Notes under the pieces: generated by a model
What the model was told of the DNA's origin: nothing
The model's input: the letters and a program-made list of their open reading frames with translations, nothing else
The model's database searches: none
Source of the DNA: Opitutia bacterium
Lineage (GTDB): Bacteria; Verrucomicrobiota; Verrucomicrobiia; Opitutales; Opitutaceae
Reading direction: 5' to 3'
Length of the DNA stretch: 41,541 nt
Assembly: GCA_947472765.1 (NCBI GenBank)
Contig: CANJCM010000038.1
Coordinates: 1-41,541, forward strand
In this document: one piece after another, positions 8,377 to 15,618 of the stretch
Position numbering within the stretch: the stretch's first letter is position 1
Layout of the letters: each line of letters opens with the position of its first letter
Translations under genes and position numbers: made by a program

Positions 8377-9348
8377 TTACTTCACTTCCTCAAACAGCGT
8401 TTCGCCGGGGGCCAGCGTCACGGCTCCGCCGTCGGCCAGCACCTTGATTTTCGCGCCGCCGCGGTTGAGCCGCCCGGACACCCGCCGCTGGCCGTCACCG
8501 CCGCTCACACCGGTCAGCGGCAGCTTGTTGCGGACCCTGCCCCAGGCCGCCGCCGCGTCGAGGTCACAGTTGGCCGCCGGATCAACCTGCACGGTCACGT
8601 TGCCCCCGAGGCTGGTGAGGTTCGCATTGCCGGAATAATCGCGCGGAAAATTCACGGTCACGTCCCCGACCTCGGCCTGCACCTTCAATCCGCTCCGCGC
8701 CTGCATCACTTCGACGCTGCCGTTGGCCGTCCGCAGGTCAGCCGCCCCGCCAATCGTGCCGACGCGAATCGAACCCTGCCGGACCCGGGCCTTCACGGCG
8801 CCGGTGCAGCGCGAGATGACGAGTTCACCCTCACCCGTGGCGGCGTCGATCGAACCGTCGATCTGGCGGAAAAAAATCGTGCCCGCCTCGACGCGGGCCG
8901 ACATCCGACCCGCCAGCCGCCCCACCATCACCTTGCCACGGCCCGTCTTGAGATCGACGTGGCACTGCCGCGGGACGGTGATGCGGTAATAGAGGTTCAT
9001 CCGCCGTTCGTCGTTCCACGACAACCGCGGGCCGGTTGCCACGTCGTTGCGTGCCACGACCCGCACCGTGTTGTTCGCCGAGTCGAAGCTGGTTTTCAGG
9101 CCCTCCCAGAGGCGGGTCGCGTCGGCCTCGGTCTGCACGTCGAAGTCGACATTGAGCTCGATCCGGATCTCCGAGCCCTCCGACTCCTCGACCGCGATCT
9201 CGCCGTGGTAGGTATCCACGACAAGGGTGCAGCCCGGCGTGACGGCAAACGCGCGTTTGATTCCCCGCAGGCTCGCTTCCGGCGCCGCGTGCACGCCGCG
9301 GACGACCACCGCGGCAAGCAGCACGCAGAAAATCACGAGTCGCGACAT
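8377..9348 (-). CDS. Exported DUF4097-type beta-repeat protein
   Basis: A 323-residue protein with a signal peptide (MSRLVIFCVLLAAVVVRGVHA, about 1-21) and a repetitive beta-solenoid-like body of the DUF4097 (putative adhesin) type: short strands such as HVDLKTGRGKVMVGRL, ARVEAGTIFFRQIDG, EGELVISRCTGAVKARVRQGSIRVGT and AADLRTANGSVEVMQA recur about every 20 residues. A QVDPAANCDLDAAAAWG stretch follows. It is probably periplasmic or on the cell surface; the role is unknown. A paralogue of the same fold lies upstream at 9635-10576 in the same direction, but 286 bases filled with palindromes separate them, so co-transcription is uncertain. Confidence 0.8.
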   Translation of the reverse strand: MSRLVIFCVLLAAVVVRGVHAAPEASLRGIKRAFAVTPGCTLVVDTYHGEIAVEESEGSEIRIELNVDFDVQTEADATRLWEGLKTSFDSANNTVRVVARNDVATGPRLSWNDERRMNLYYRITVPRQCHVDLKTGRGKVMVGRLAGRMSARVEAGTIFFRQIDGSIDAATGEGELVISRCTGAVKARVRQGSIRVGTIGGAADLRTANGSVEVMQARSGLKVQAEVGDVTVNFPRDYSGNANLTSLGGNVTVQVDPAANCDLDAAAAWGRVRNKLPLTGVSGGDGQRRVSGRLNRGGAKIKVLADGGAVTLAPGETLFEEVK

Positions 9349-9441
9349 GCCCAGTTGAATGCACCGCCGCGCCCGCTGCCGCAATCCCGGCCGTGTGGGT
9401 ATAATCCGCCCCTGCGGCCACGGCCGGATCATGCCTGCCAT

Positions 9442-9465
9442 GGAGGGCGGGTGCCCTCACCCGCC
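9442..9465 (+). repeat. R2 palindrome, single
   Basis: GGAG plus stem GGCGGGTG / CACCCGCC with loop CCCT. The partner is missing; R4 sequence follows instead. Confidence 0.85.
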
Positions 9466-9498
9466 ATTTCAAGCCTGCAAAAGCATCCCGGCCGAGCC

Positions 9499-9574
9499 GG
9501 GCGTGGACAAGCCCCGCCCCTACCGATGTTGAAATCCACGCCCCTTTCTTAGGGGCGGGCCTCGTGCACGCCCT
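9499..9574. repeat. R4 palindrome pair, inward heads
   Basis: An inverted hairpin (arms GGGCGTGG and CCCCGCCC, loop ACAAG) ends in CTAC at 9520-9523. The second hairpin begins near 9550 with TTAG instead of GTAG and has loop CTCGT. Both stems carry mismatches, so the copy is decayed. Confidence 0.75.
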
Positions 9575-9634
9575 CTGCATTCTGTAGAGCGCACGATCCG
9601 GACGGTGAGGACACCGTCCCAAAAAGCTCCAATT

Positions 9635-10576
9635 CTAGTTGGCGCGGACGAAGATGTTGCCGCCACTCGAGCGCAGCTTGAGCAGCGGGCCGCCGCCATT
9701 GGCGGTTCCGCTCAGGCGGGCACGGCCCGTGTGGCCGCCATCGAGGGTCAGCGTGACTCCATCCGCATTGACGTTCCCACCGCTGGTGGAGGCGTCGAGC
9801 CGGAAGGCCGCCGACTTGGCGACCGCGACGCGCACGCTGCCGCCCGACGTGCTGAGCGTGCAATCTTCGCGCAGCGCACCGGTGATGCCGGCGTCAACGC
9901 TGCCACCACTGGTTTGGGCGCGGACCAGGTTTTCCACGGCGTCGATCCGGATGCCGCCACCCGAGGTGGAGAGATGGGCCGGTCCATCGGCCACGCGTCC
10001 GACCGCGATGTTGCCACCGGAGGTCTCCAGCTTAACCGCCCCGTGCGCCTCGGTCAGAGTGATGCTGCCGCCCGAGGTTCGCGCCTCCACGCCCGCGCCG
10101 AGCGTGCCGAGTTTGATCCGGCCGCCTGACGTCCGGGCTTCGACTTTGGCCATCATGTCACCGACCTCGATCGAGCCACCCGAAGTCCGGAGATCCGTCG
10201 TAAAATCCGCCGGGACCGTGACGATGAAATCGACTTTCACCGGTGGCCACGAACCGGCGAAGAACCCGTGGGACTTTTCGTATTTCGCCGCAGCCCGGAC
10301 ATCGTTGCCGGTCTGTTCGATGACGAGGTCGAGTTCCTTCAACAAGTCATCGGCCCCGGCCTCCGTGCTGGCGCGAATCGACTGCCGGGCCGTCACCCGG
10401 ATCACGCGCTCGCTCGAGGGCGTCACGCGGATTTCTCCGCGCTGGGTTTCGATCCGGAGATGGCCCATCGCGGACACCGTGAAGGATTTTTCGACCACGC
10501 GTTCGATGCGGGCGGAGGCCGGGAGGAAAGGCGACGCCAGCAGCGCACCGAGAGAGAGACGAAGAAGCAGGTTCAT
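9635..10576 (-). CDS. Exported DUF4097 protein with nine (T/S)SGG repeats
   Basis: A 313-residue protein with a signal peptide (MNLLLRLSLGALLASPFLPASA, about 1-22), an N-terminal domain of about 110 residues, and a C-terminal solenoid. In the solenoid TSGG occurs eight times and SSGG once, each followed by a strand such as SIEV, RIKL, SITL, NIAV, GIRI or SVRV, with a period of about 16-24 residues. This is the DUF4097 pattern, predicted to form a right-handed beta structure outside the cytoplasm. The chosen ATG at 10576 gives the signal peptide; its leader is pyrimidine-rich with no Shine-Dalgarno sequence. Function unknown; in other bacteria such genes often lie near anti-sigma factors, which I do not see here. 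Confidence 0.85.
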   Translation of the reverse strand: MNLLLRLSLGALLASPFLPASARIERVVEKSFTVSAMGHLRIETQRGEIRVTPSSERVIRVTARQSIRASTEAGADDLLKELDLVIEQTGNDVRAAAKYEKSHGFFAGSWPPVKVDFIVTVPADFTTDLRTSGGSIEVGDMMAKVEARTSGGRIKLGTLGAGVEARTSGGSITLTEAHGAVKLETSGGNIAVGRVADGPAHLSTSGGGIRIDAVENLVRAQTSGGSVDAGITGALREDCTLSTSGGSVRVAVAKSAAFRLDASTSGGNVNADGVTLTLDGGHTGRARLSGTANGGGPLLKLRSSGGNIFVRAN

Positions 10577-10659
10577 AAGGGAGGGGAAGTTTCCCGAAGA
10601 ACCCGCCACCGGCGGAAAAGTTACAGGCAATCCGGTCTCCCGCCGCTCCCGGCTTTCGA

Positions 10660-10873
10660 TGTCATCTGTTACCTGAATTCCGAAGTTAAACGGATTGGCG
10701 TGGCCCTGTCCGTGAGGACAGGGACTTATTGATCGCTTCGCCTCAAGCCGTCCCGCTGCTCACGCAGCGGGCTACGAAGCCAACCGCTCCGGACTTTCGA
10801 TGTCATCTATTAGATGACAACCCGACAACCTTCCGCCGTGCCGGCCGGCGTCGATGTCATCTGTTAGATGACA
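10660..10873. repeat. Palindrome TGTCATCT / AGATGACA, two full copies and one half
   Basis: Full copies lie at 10801-10819 (loop ATT) and 10855-10873 (loop GTT), perfect 8-bp arms. A half copy (TGTCATCT then GTT) at 10660-10670 is cut where the R1 element begins at 10672. The set lies 84-297 bases upstream of the DUF4097 gene, so it could be an operator cluster or another extragenic palindrome. Confidence 0.7.
10672..10775. repeat. R1 element with one terminal repeat and a 76-bp palindrome pair
   Basis: The left end CCTGAATTCCGAAGTT (10672-10687) matches the terminal repeat of the complete element at 25432. The pair at 10700-10775 has GTGG plus stem CCCTGTCC / GGACAGGG with loop GTGA, then stem CCCGCTGC / GCAGCGGG with loop TCAC and CTAC. 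The right terminal repeat is not recognisable. Confidence 0.9.
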
Positions 10874-11024
10874 ACCGAGTCAGGGAGAGCCCCGACGGCG
10901 AGCTGGGCCCTTACCCACAGATTCAGGTCCAGAATCAGATCGTCCGCAAAATGAGGCCCGCACCCTCCCGCATCCGTCGCAGCCCGACTCTCAAATCTCA
11001 AATCCGAGATCTCCACCCGGCGCG

Positions 11025-11279
11025 CTAGACCTTGGCGCTGTTGTCGGACTTGTAGTGAACCAGCGAACGGCGCATCGCGTGCGCTTTCAGGGCCGCGGCC
11101 TGAGCCGGATCCTGTCCCTTGATCAGAAAACGCTGCTGCTCGGACGCCTCTTCGATGGCCGCGAGCGCGGCCACACAGATCATATTCTCCGCCCGGGTCG
11201 GCAGCCGCACGGCGGGAAAGCCAGTGCTCCGCGCGAGCCATTGCACGACGTCACGGAAGGGATTGGGAGTGGTGCTCAT
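11025..11279 (-). CDS. Conserved-looking small protein of unknown function (84 residues)
   Basis: An 84-residue soluble protein starting at the ATG at 11279. It begins MSTTPNPFRDVVQWLARSTG, has a hydrophobic central helix (MICVAALAAIEEASEQQ) and a basic C-terminal part (HAMRRSLVHYKSDNSAKV). No signal peptide, membrane segment, metal motif or known domain is visible. Codon use and amino-acid composition look like a real gene rather than a shadow. It lies 75 bases upstream of the start side of nothing obvious: the next gene on the same strand, the ArsC-like gene, begins at 11708 and ends 75 bases before this one, so both could share a transcript. Confidence 0.6.
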   Translation of the reverse strand: MSTTPNPFRDVVQWLARSTGFPAVRLPTRAENMICVAALAAIEEASEQQRFLIKGQDPAQAAALKAHAMRRSLVHYKSDNSAKV

Positions 11280-11354
11280 GGAGGGAACACGCGAGCAGGT
11301 CAGCTTCGCGGCGACACCGCAACCGGTATTCGAGCGGCCTGGGCTCGCCCCGCC

Positions 11355-11708
11355 TCAGGCGAGCGCCTCCCGCCACGCCGCCTCATTGAAACCAACGAGC
11401 GCCACGCCCTCGCCAATGGCGAAGGGCCGCTTCACCAGATTGCCATTCGCCGCCAGGAGCGCGACGGCCTCGGCCGCACTCAGGCCGGGCAGCTTGGGAC
11501 CGATTCCCTGCTCCCGATAATCGCGACCCGAGGTGTTAAACAGCTTTCGAAGCTCGCCCGAATAGGCCGCGAGCATGGCGCGCAATTCGGCCGCGGACGG
11601 CGGCGTCTCGCGGATCGCGAGTTCCTCGAATTCGATATTCTGGCCGCGGATCCATTTCACCGCGCGCCGGCAGGTGTCGCAGGTGGAGAGCGTGTAGAGT
11701 TTTAGCAT
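11355..11708 (-). CDS. ArsC/Spx family thioredoxin-fold protein
   Basis: A 117-residue protein of the arsenate reductase-like (ArsC/Spx/YffB) family. It opens with MLKLYTLSTCDTCRRAVKWI, where C10 and C13 form a CxxC redox motif, and has the family segments RETPPSAAELRAML, LRKLFNTSGRDYREQG and GNLVKRPFAIGEGVALVGFNEAAW, the last holding the conserved KRP. Members are thiol-disulfide proteins; whether this one reduces arsenate is not shown, and no ars genes are nearby. The frame stays open to 12158, overlapping the ABC gene on the other strand, but the thioredoxin-like N-terminus fixes the start at 11708. Confidence 0.85.
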   Translation of the reverse strand: MLKLYTLSTCDTCRRAVKWIRGQNIEFEELAIRETPPSAAELRAMLAAYSGELRKLFNTSGRDYREQGIGPKLPGLSAAEAVALLAANGNLVKRPFAIGEGVALVGFNEAAWREALA

Positions 11709-11835
11709 GAGCAAGGGCAGGGACCGGCCCCACTCCAGCAGCCCCGGCCAGCGGGGAAACGAAAATCCCCTGGCCCGTGGAGGTCGGAGGAAGAACTGGA
11801 ACAGATTAAATTGAAGTGTAGCGGCAAGACTTCGC

Positions 11836-11908
11836 GGGCGCGCACGAGGCGCGCCCCTACGATGCGACATTGCAGGATCCGCTGCAGGGGCGTGGCTCGT
11901 CCACGCCC
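11836..11908. repeat. R4 palindrome pair, inward heads
   Basis: First hairpin: stem GGGCGCGC / GCGCGCCC, loop ACGAG, then CTAC. Second: GCAG head, stem GGGCGTGG / CCACGCCC, loop CTCGT. The loops are exact reverse complements. Apart from this pair the 307 bases between 11708 and 12016 show nothing else I can name. Confidence 0.88.
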
Positions 11909-12015
11909 GCCGGCTGCGCCATTTCTCAATTCGCCCTGGAATCGTCTTTGGGTGCTTAACGCGCCCACGGCTCCCGATTGACCCGCGCCCGCTGAAACCA
12001 ACATGCTGGCGGGGA

Positions 12016-12813
12016 ATGACGCCCGTCCTTGAAGTCACCCAGCTCCGCGTGGTGCGCGGAAAAACCGAGATCCTGCGTAACGTCCAGTGGCGCGTCGCGC
12101 CGGGCGAACACTGGGCCATCCTCGGCGCCAACGGCTCCGGCAAGACCTCGCTCCTCAAGGCGTTGACGGGGTTCCTCGCCCCGACCGAGGGGGAGTTTTC
12201 CGTCCTCGGCCAGCGCTACGGCGCGAGTGACTGGCGCGACCTGCGTCTGCAGATCGGGGTCGTGACGAGCGCCTTCGCCGCCTCCATCCCGCTGTCGGAG
12301 ACCGCGCTCGACACGGTCGTGAGCGGCAAGTTTGCGCAACTCGATCTCTGGCACCGCGTCACGGCCGGCCAGCGCGTCGAGGCGATGAAGCTCCTGCGCT
12401 CCGTCGGGCTGGCGGCGCTGGCGCAGCGCGAGTGGGCCTACCTTTCGCAGGGCGAGCGCCAGCGCGTGCTCATTGCCCGCGCCCTGATGGCCCGGCCGCG
12501 CCTGCTGATTCTCGACGAGCCCTGCGCGGGCCTCGATCCCGTGGCGCGCGAGCACTTCCTGCAATTCGTCAACCGGCTGGCCAGCCGCCGCTCCCGCACC
12601 GCCCCCACTCCGGCCCTTGTGCTTGTGACCCACCACGTGGACGAACTCATGCCCGCCTTCACCCACGCCCTGCTGCTCCGGCGCGGGCGGGTGGTCGCCG
12701 CCGGGCCGCGCGCCCAGGTTCTCACGTCCGCCAATTTGTCCGCGATCTTCGGCGCCCCGCTGCGTCTCCGAAAAGCGGGGACGCGCTACCGGCTCGAACT
12801 GGTGCCACGGTGA
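12016..12813 (+). CDS. ABC transporter ATP-binding protein
   Basis: A 265-residue ATPase with Walker A GANGSGKTS (about 38-46), signature LSQGERQR (about 143-150), Walker B LLILDEP and the switch His in LVTHH. It resembles the ModF/YbbL-like soluble ATPases that stand alone (the linker RIGVVTSAF is typical of metal- or cofactor-linked ABC proteins), but substrate cannot be told. No ABC permease or binding protein is adjacent. Its TGA overlaps the GTG start of the following membrane exchanger by 4 bases (GTGA), so the two are translationally coupled; that partner is not an ABC permease, which is unusual. Confidence 0.9.
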   Translation: MTPVLEVTQLRVVRGKTEILRNVQWRVAPGEHWAILGANGSGKTSLLKALTGFLAPTEGEFSVLGQRYGASDWRDLRLQIGVVTSAFAASIPLSETALDTVVSGKFAQLDLWHRVTAGQRVEAMKLLRSVGLAALAQREWAYLSQGERQRVLIARALMARPRLLILDEPCAGLDPVAREHFLQFVNRLASRRSRTAPTPALVLVTHHVDELMPAFTHALLLRRGRVVAAGPRAQVLTSANLSAIFGAPLRLRKAGTRYRLELVPR

Positions 12814-13826
12814 ATCCGCTCGCGGACGCGATCGAGCAGGCCGGCCTGACGAGCGTCTGGACCTATCTCGGGCTTTTCCTCGGCGCGTCGCTGCTGATGA
12901 TCTGGCGCCTGGAGGCGATGCTCGATCATGGACTCGAGGGGACGGCACTGGGCACGCTGGTCATGCCGTATTGCTCCGGGCTCGGTAACCTGATCTTCGT
13001 CGGACTGATCGCCGCGGGCCGGGGACCGGCCTCCGAGGTGTTGACCAACTGCCTGGTCAACAACGTCACCAATCTCACCCTCATCCTCGCCCTGCCCGCG
13101 CTCTGCTGGGGCCTGCGCCTCGGGCCCCCGCGCCAGAAGTCCGCCCGCCCGGCGGCGGGTCGCGCCGGAGCCGGGAAACCGGATACCAGCACCCAGCTCA
13201 ACCGGCTGTCGCTGCTCCTCACGCTGGTCGCAGGCCTGTTCTTTACCGGCGTGACGTGGGCACTCGGGTCGGACGGCGAACTTGGAGCCAGCGACGGCCT
13301 CGTCCTGATTGGCCTGTTTCTCTTCTGGCAGTGCTTCCAGGTCTTCGACGTGCTCAAGCACAACGTGCGGCAGCAGCGGGCCTTCGGCCCCATGTTCTAC
13401 CTCGACGCGTTCATCGTGTTGCTCGGGGCCGGGGCACTCTACAGCAGCATCGACTGGCTGATGACGTGGCTGCTGGCGCAGCAGGGCGGCTTCATCAGCG
13501 CCCAACACCTCGGCTGGTTGAGTGGCTGGCTGATGGTGCTGCCGAACGCGCTGCTCGCGTTCTTCTTTGCCGCGCGCGGCCGGGCCGACATCGCCTACGC
13601 CTCCCAGATCGGAGACGGCCACATCTGCATCCCGCTCTGCCTCGGGTTGAGCGCGCTCCTTCATCCCCTCGCCGTGCCGGGATTCTTCGAGACGGGGATC
13701 GTCATTCTCGCCCTGACCACCTTCGCCCACGTGATCTGCGTGCTGGCCGCCGGCGGGCTGCCGCGCTGGATGGGCTGGCCGCTCCTCGCGGCGTACGGGT
13801 GGTTTCTCGCCGCGGGACTCGGGTGA
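12810..13826 (+). CDS. CaCA-type cation exchanger-like membrane protein
   Basis: A 338-residue integral membrane protein starting at a GTG that overlaps the stop of the ABC ATPase. About ten hydrophobic segments are visible. Two alpha-repeat-like segments face each other in sequence: GLGNLIFVGLIAAGRGPASEVLTN-type with LVNNVTNLTLIL in the N half, and NALLAFFFAARGRADIAYASQIGDGHICIP in the C half, as expected of Na+/Ca2+ exchanger family proteins. The acidic residue (Glu or Asp) of each repeat is kept (SE, AD). Ion specificity is not known. A hairpin overlapping its stop codon follows. Confidence 0.78.
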   Translation: MNPLADAIEQAGLTSVWTYLGLFLGASLLMIWRLEAMLDHGLEGTALGTLVMPYCSGLGNLIFVGLIAAGRGPASEVLTNCLVNNVTNLTLILALPALCWGLRLGPPRQKSARPAAGRAGAGKPDTSTQLNRLSLLLTLVAGLFFTGVTWALGSDGELGASDGLVLIGLFLFWQCFQVFDVLKHNVRQQRAFGPMFYLDAFIVLLGAGALYSSIDWLMTWLLAQQGGFISAQHLGWLSGWLMVLPNALLAFFFAARGRADIAYASQIGDGHICIPLCLGLSALLHPLAVPGFFETGIVILALTTFAHVICVLAAGGLPRWMGWPLLAAYGWFLAAGLG

Positions 13827-13847
13827 GACGGCGCTGTGCGCCGTCTC
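13825..13847 (+). terminator. Hairpin overlapping the exchanger stop codon, probable terminator
   Basis: A perfect 10-bp stem GAGACGGCGC / GCGCCGTCTC with triloop TGT begins inside the TGA. A T-rich 7-base array (GATTTTG type) follows at once and could act as the U-rich tail. Confidence 0.7.
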
Positions 13848-13873
13848 GATTTTGGATTTTGGATTTTCGATTT
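13848..13873 (+). repeat. T-rich 7-base array
   Basis: Heptamers GATTTTG, GATTTTG, GATTTTC then GATTT follow the stop-codon hairpin. This copy lies downstream of a gene, unlike the six that precede start codons. Confidence 0.7.
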
Positions 13874-13875
13874 AA

Positions 13876-13948
13876 GGCGTGGACGAGCCACGCCCCTACG
13901 ATGCGGGACGTGACGAATTCTTCGTAGGGGCGCACCTCGTGTGCGCCC
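13876..13948. repeat. R4 palindrome pair, inward heads
   Basis: First hairpin arms GGCGTGG / CCACGCC with loop ACGAG, then CTAC; second GTAG, stem GGGCGCAC / GTGCGCCC, loop CTCGT. The two stems differ from each other and from other copies, yet both pair fully. Confidence 0.9.
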
Positions 13949-13992
13949 GGTCAGCAATTTCCCCCAACACGAATCGCTGGTCTTTCTGTCCT

Positions 13993-14016
13993 GGGGACGT
14001 GGACGAGCCACGTTCC
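13993..14016 (-). repeat. R4 palindrome, single
   Basis: Arms GGGACGTGG / CCACGTTCC with loop ACGAG. The base of the stem is G-T paired and the expected CTAC reads CTGC or is lost. Confidence 0.7.
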
Positions 14017-14026
14017 TGCCACCCGG

Positions 14027-14054
14027 CTCGGTGTCTCCTTGTCTCCGTGGTTAA
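14027..14054 (+). repeat. 28-base unit with 8-base period (degenerate)
   Basis: A C/T-G form of the unit CTTCGTGN repeated three times and ended by TTAA; here the octamers read CTCGGTGT, CTCCTTGT and CTCCGTGG. Confidence 0.7.
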
Positions 14055-14078
14055 TCCGGCTGGTTATTTCCGCCGTGC

Positions 14079-14495
14079 TCAGAGCACCAGCGGGTCCACA
14101 CGGAATTTCTCCGTCAGTTCGAAAAGGACGGCCTGGGCGCTGAGCCACTTGGGGTCGGCCCGGATTTCAGCCATCGTCCGGTTGGTGTGATTCAGGACGA
14201 GAAAACACCCCGGCCCCGCCTTCATCAACGCATCGTAGGATGTTTTGGCGGCATTGGGCACGAACTCGACGTCGCCGTCGGCGAATTCCCTGCCCCGCGT
14301 GCTCGAGCGCAGCAATTCGGCGTCCTTCGGCAGTTCGCGCCGGAAGCGATCGGGACGCGGTCCTTTGTAGGCCGCGATGCCGCCGGGCGTGGCGGCCGCC
14401 AGAATGGCCCACTCGTCGAACACCGGCTGCAGGTAGCAGGCGCGCATGCGTTCGAGACAGCTTTGAATGTGCCGCCGGGCGGTTTCCAGGTCCAT
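14079..14495 (-). CDS. Hypothetical protein, 138 residues
   Basis: A 138-residue soluble protein beginning MDLETARRHIQSCLERMRACYLQPVFDEWAI. The first 45 residues look helical, and the rest mixed (GGIAAYKGPRPDRFRRELPKDAELLRSS, DVEFVPNAAKTSYDALMKAGPGCFLVLNHT, AQAVLFELTEKF). No signal peptide, membrane helix or motif I recognise. The frame is open upstream to 14885, but that part crosses an R5 palindrome pair and the DLH gene, so the ATG at 14495 with its CCCGCCC leader is preferred. The stop codon lies in a small palindrome (GTGCT / AGCAC, 14075-14087). Function unknown. Confidence 0.65.
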   Translation of the reverse strand: MDLETARRHIQSCLERMRACYLQPVFDEWAILAAATPGGIAAYKGPRPDRFRRELPKDAELLRSSTRGREFADGDVEFVPNAAKTSYDALMKAGPGCFLVLNHTNRTMAEIRADPKWLSAQAVLFELTEKFRVDPLVL

Positions 14496-14592
14496 GGGCG
14501 GGAGAAAGGGGAATCCTCCGGACGACGCAAGCTGTGCAGCGCGGCAACCACGAAGGCCCGCAGTTTTGACAGACTCTTGGCGAACGGAACGG

Positions 14593-14669
14593 GTGGCACG
14601 GGTCTCCTGACCCGTGAAAGGCATTACATCTGGCGGAACGGTTGCCACGGGTCCGGAGACCCGTGCCAC
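14593..14669. repeat. R5 palindrome pair, 77 bp
   Basis: GTGG plus stem CACGGGTC / GACCCGTG with loop TCCT, a 29-base spacer, then the same stem with loop CGGA and CCAC. It fills most of the gap between two minus-strand genes. The other R5 pair is inside hrpA. Confidence 0.9.
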
Positions 14670-14679
14670 GCGGAGAGTC

Positions 14680-15477
14680 TTACTTCTTCGCGAAGATTTC
14701 GTTGAAAAAATCCTGCAGGTGCGACCACGAGCGGCGGTCGGCGGCGGCGTTGTAACCGATGCCGTTGAGCCCGGTCGCGCTCGCGACGGCGTCAGCCTTC
14801 GGATTCGTGAACGCGTGAATCGCGCCGGCATAGCTGATGAACTGGTAGTCGAACTTTCCGTCGTCGAGCGCCTTGGTGAAGGCATCGACGTCGGCCTTCG
14901 GCACGAACGGATCGACGGCCCCGTGACAAATCAGGAGACGCGCCTTGGTCATCGCGGCGGCTCCCGCCGGCGCCGGGATCAAGCTGCCATGAAAGCTCAC
15001 GGCTCCCGCGAGCGGCGCCCCGCTGTAGGCGAGAGCCTGCACGGTCGCGCCCCCGAAGCAGTAGCCGATCGCCGCGACGCGCGAGGCATCGACGAGCCCG
15101 GTGCCGAGCAATTGATCGAGTCCCGCGCGGGCCCGGTCGGCCATCAGCGGCTTGCCGTAAAACTGGCCGGCGAGTTCACCGGCCTTCTTCGGATCGGTCG
15201 TCACGACGCCCGCGCCGTACATGTCGGCGGCGAATGCCACGTAGCCGAGCCGCGCGAGCTGTTCGGCGCGGCCCTTGGGATAATCGTTCAAGCCCCACCA
15301 TTCCGGAATCACGACGACCCCGGGCAGTTTGGCGGAGGCGGTCCTGGCGTCGTCGTAGGCGAGATAGCCGGACAATTTCACCCCAGCGTGCTCGTAGGCG
15401 ACGTCGCGGGTGACGATCTTGGCCTGGGCGGACATGGCAAAAGCCAGCAGGGACAGCAGGAGCGGGAAAGTTTTCAC
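14680..15477 (-). CDS. Exported dienelactone hydrolase family protein
   Basis: A 265-residue alpha/beta hydrolase with a Sec signal peptide (MKTFPLLLSLLAFAMSAQA, about 1-19). The DLH catalytic triad is visible: Cys140 in GYCFGG, Asp189 in GAVDPFVP and His221 in AIHAFTNP; EWWGLND is the family's substrate-pocket loop. Classical dienelactone hydrolase opens lactones in chloroaromatic breakdown in the cytoplasm, but exported relatives are usually of unknown substrate. The start is a GTG at 15477 with AAGGTGG upstream, one of the few Shine-Dalgarno-like sequences in the window. It ends only 11 bases from the R5 palindromes. Confidence 0.9.
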   Translation of the reverse strand: MKTFPLLLSLLAFAMSAQAKIVTRDVAYEHAGVKLSGYLAYDDARTASAKLPGVVVIPEWWGLNDYPKGRAEQLARLGYVAFAADMYGAGVVTTDPKKAGELAGQFYGKPLMADRARAGLDQLLGTGLVDASRVAAIGYCFGGATVQALAYSGAPLAGAVSFHGSLIPAPAGAAAMTKARLLICHGAVDPFVPKADVDAFTKALDDGKFDYQFISYAGAIHAFTNPKADAVASATGLNGIGYNAAADRRSWSHLQDFFNEIFAKK

Positions 15478-15618
15478 GAGGCCACCTTCGACGGCGCCCG
15501 CGAAAAATCAAAAACTATTCCGGACCGGGTTCCCGGGTGGCGCCGACGCTCCGGACTTTTGCCCCACTCATCTTCCCGCATCGGACGCTCATTCCGAGTC
15601 GGATCTCAGCAGTGAAAC

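Noticed and set aside
6956-8638. Long plus-strand frame opposite the M32 carboxypeptidase
   Set aside because: It is the shadow of a gene whose zinc motif and length are right on the minus strand.
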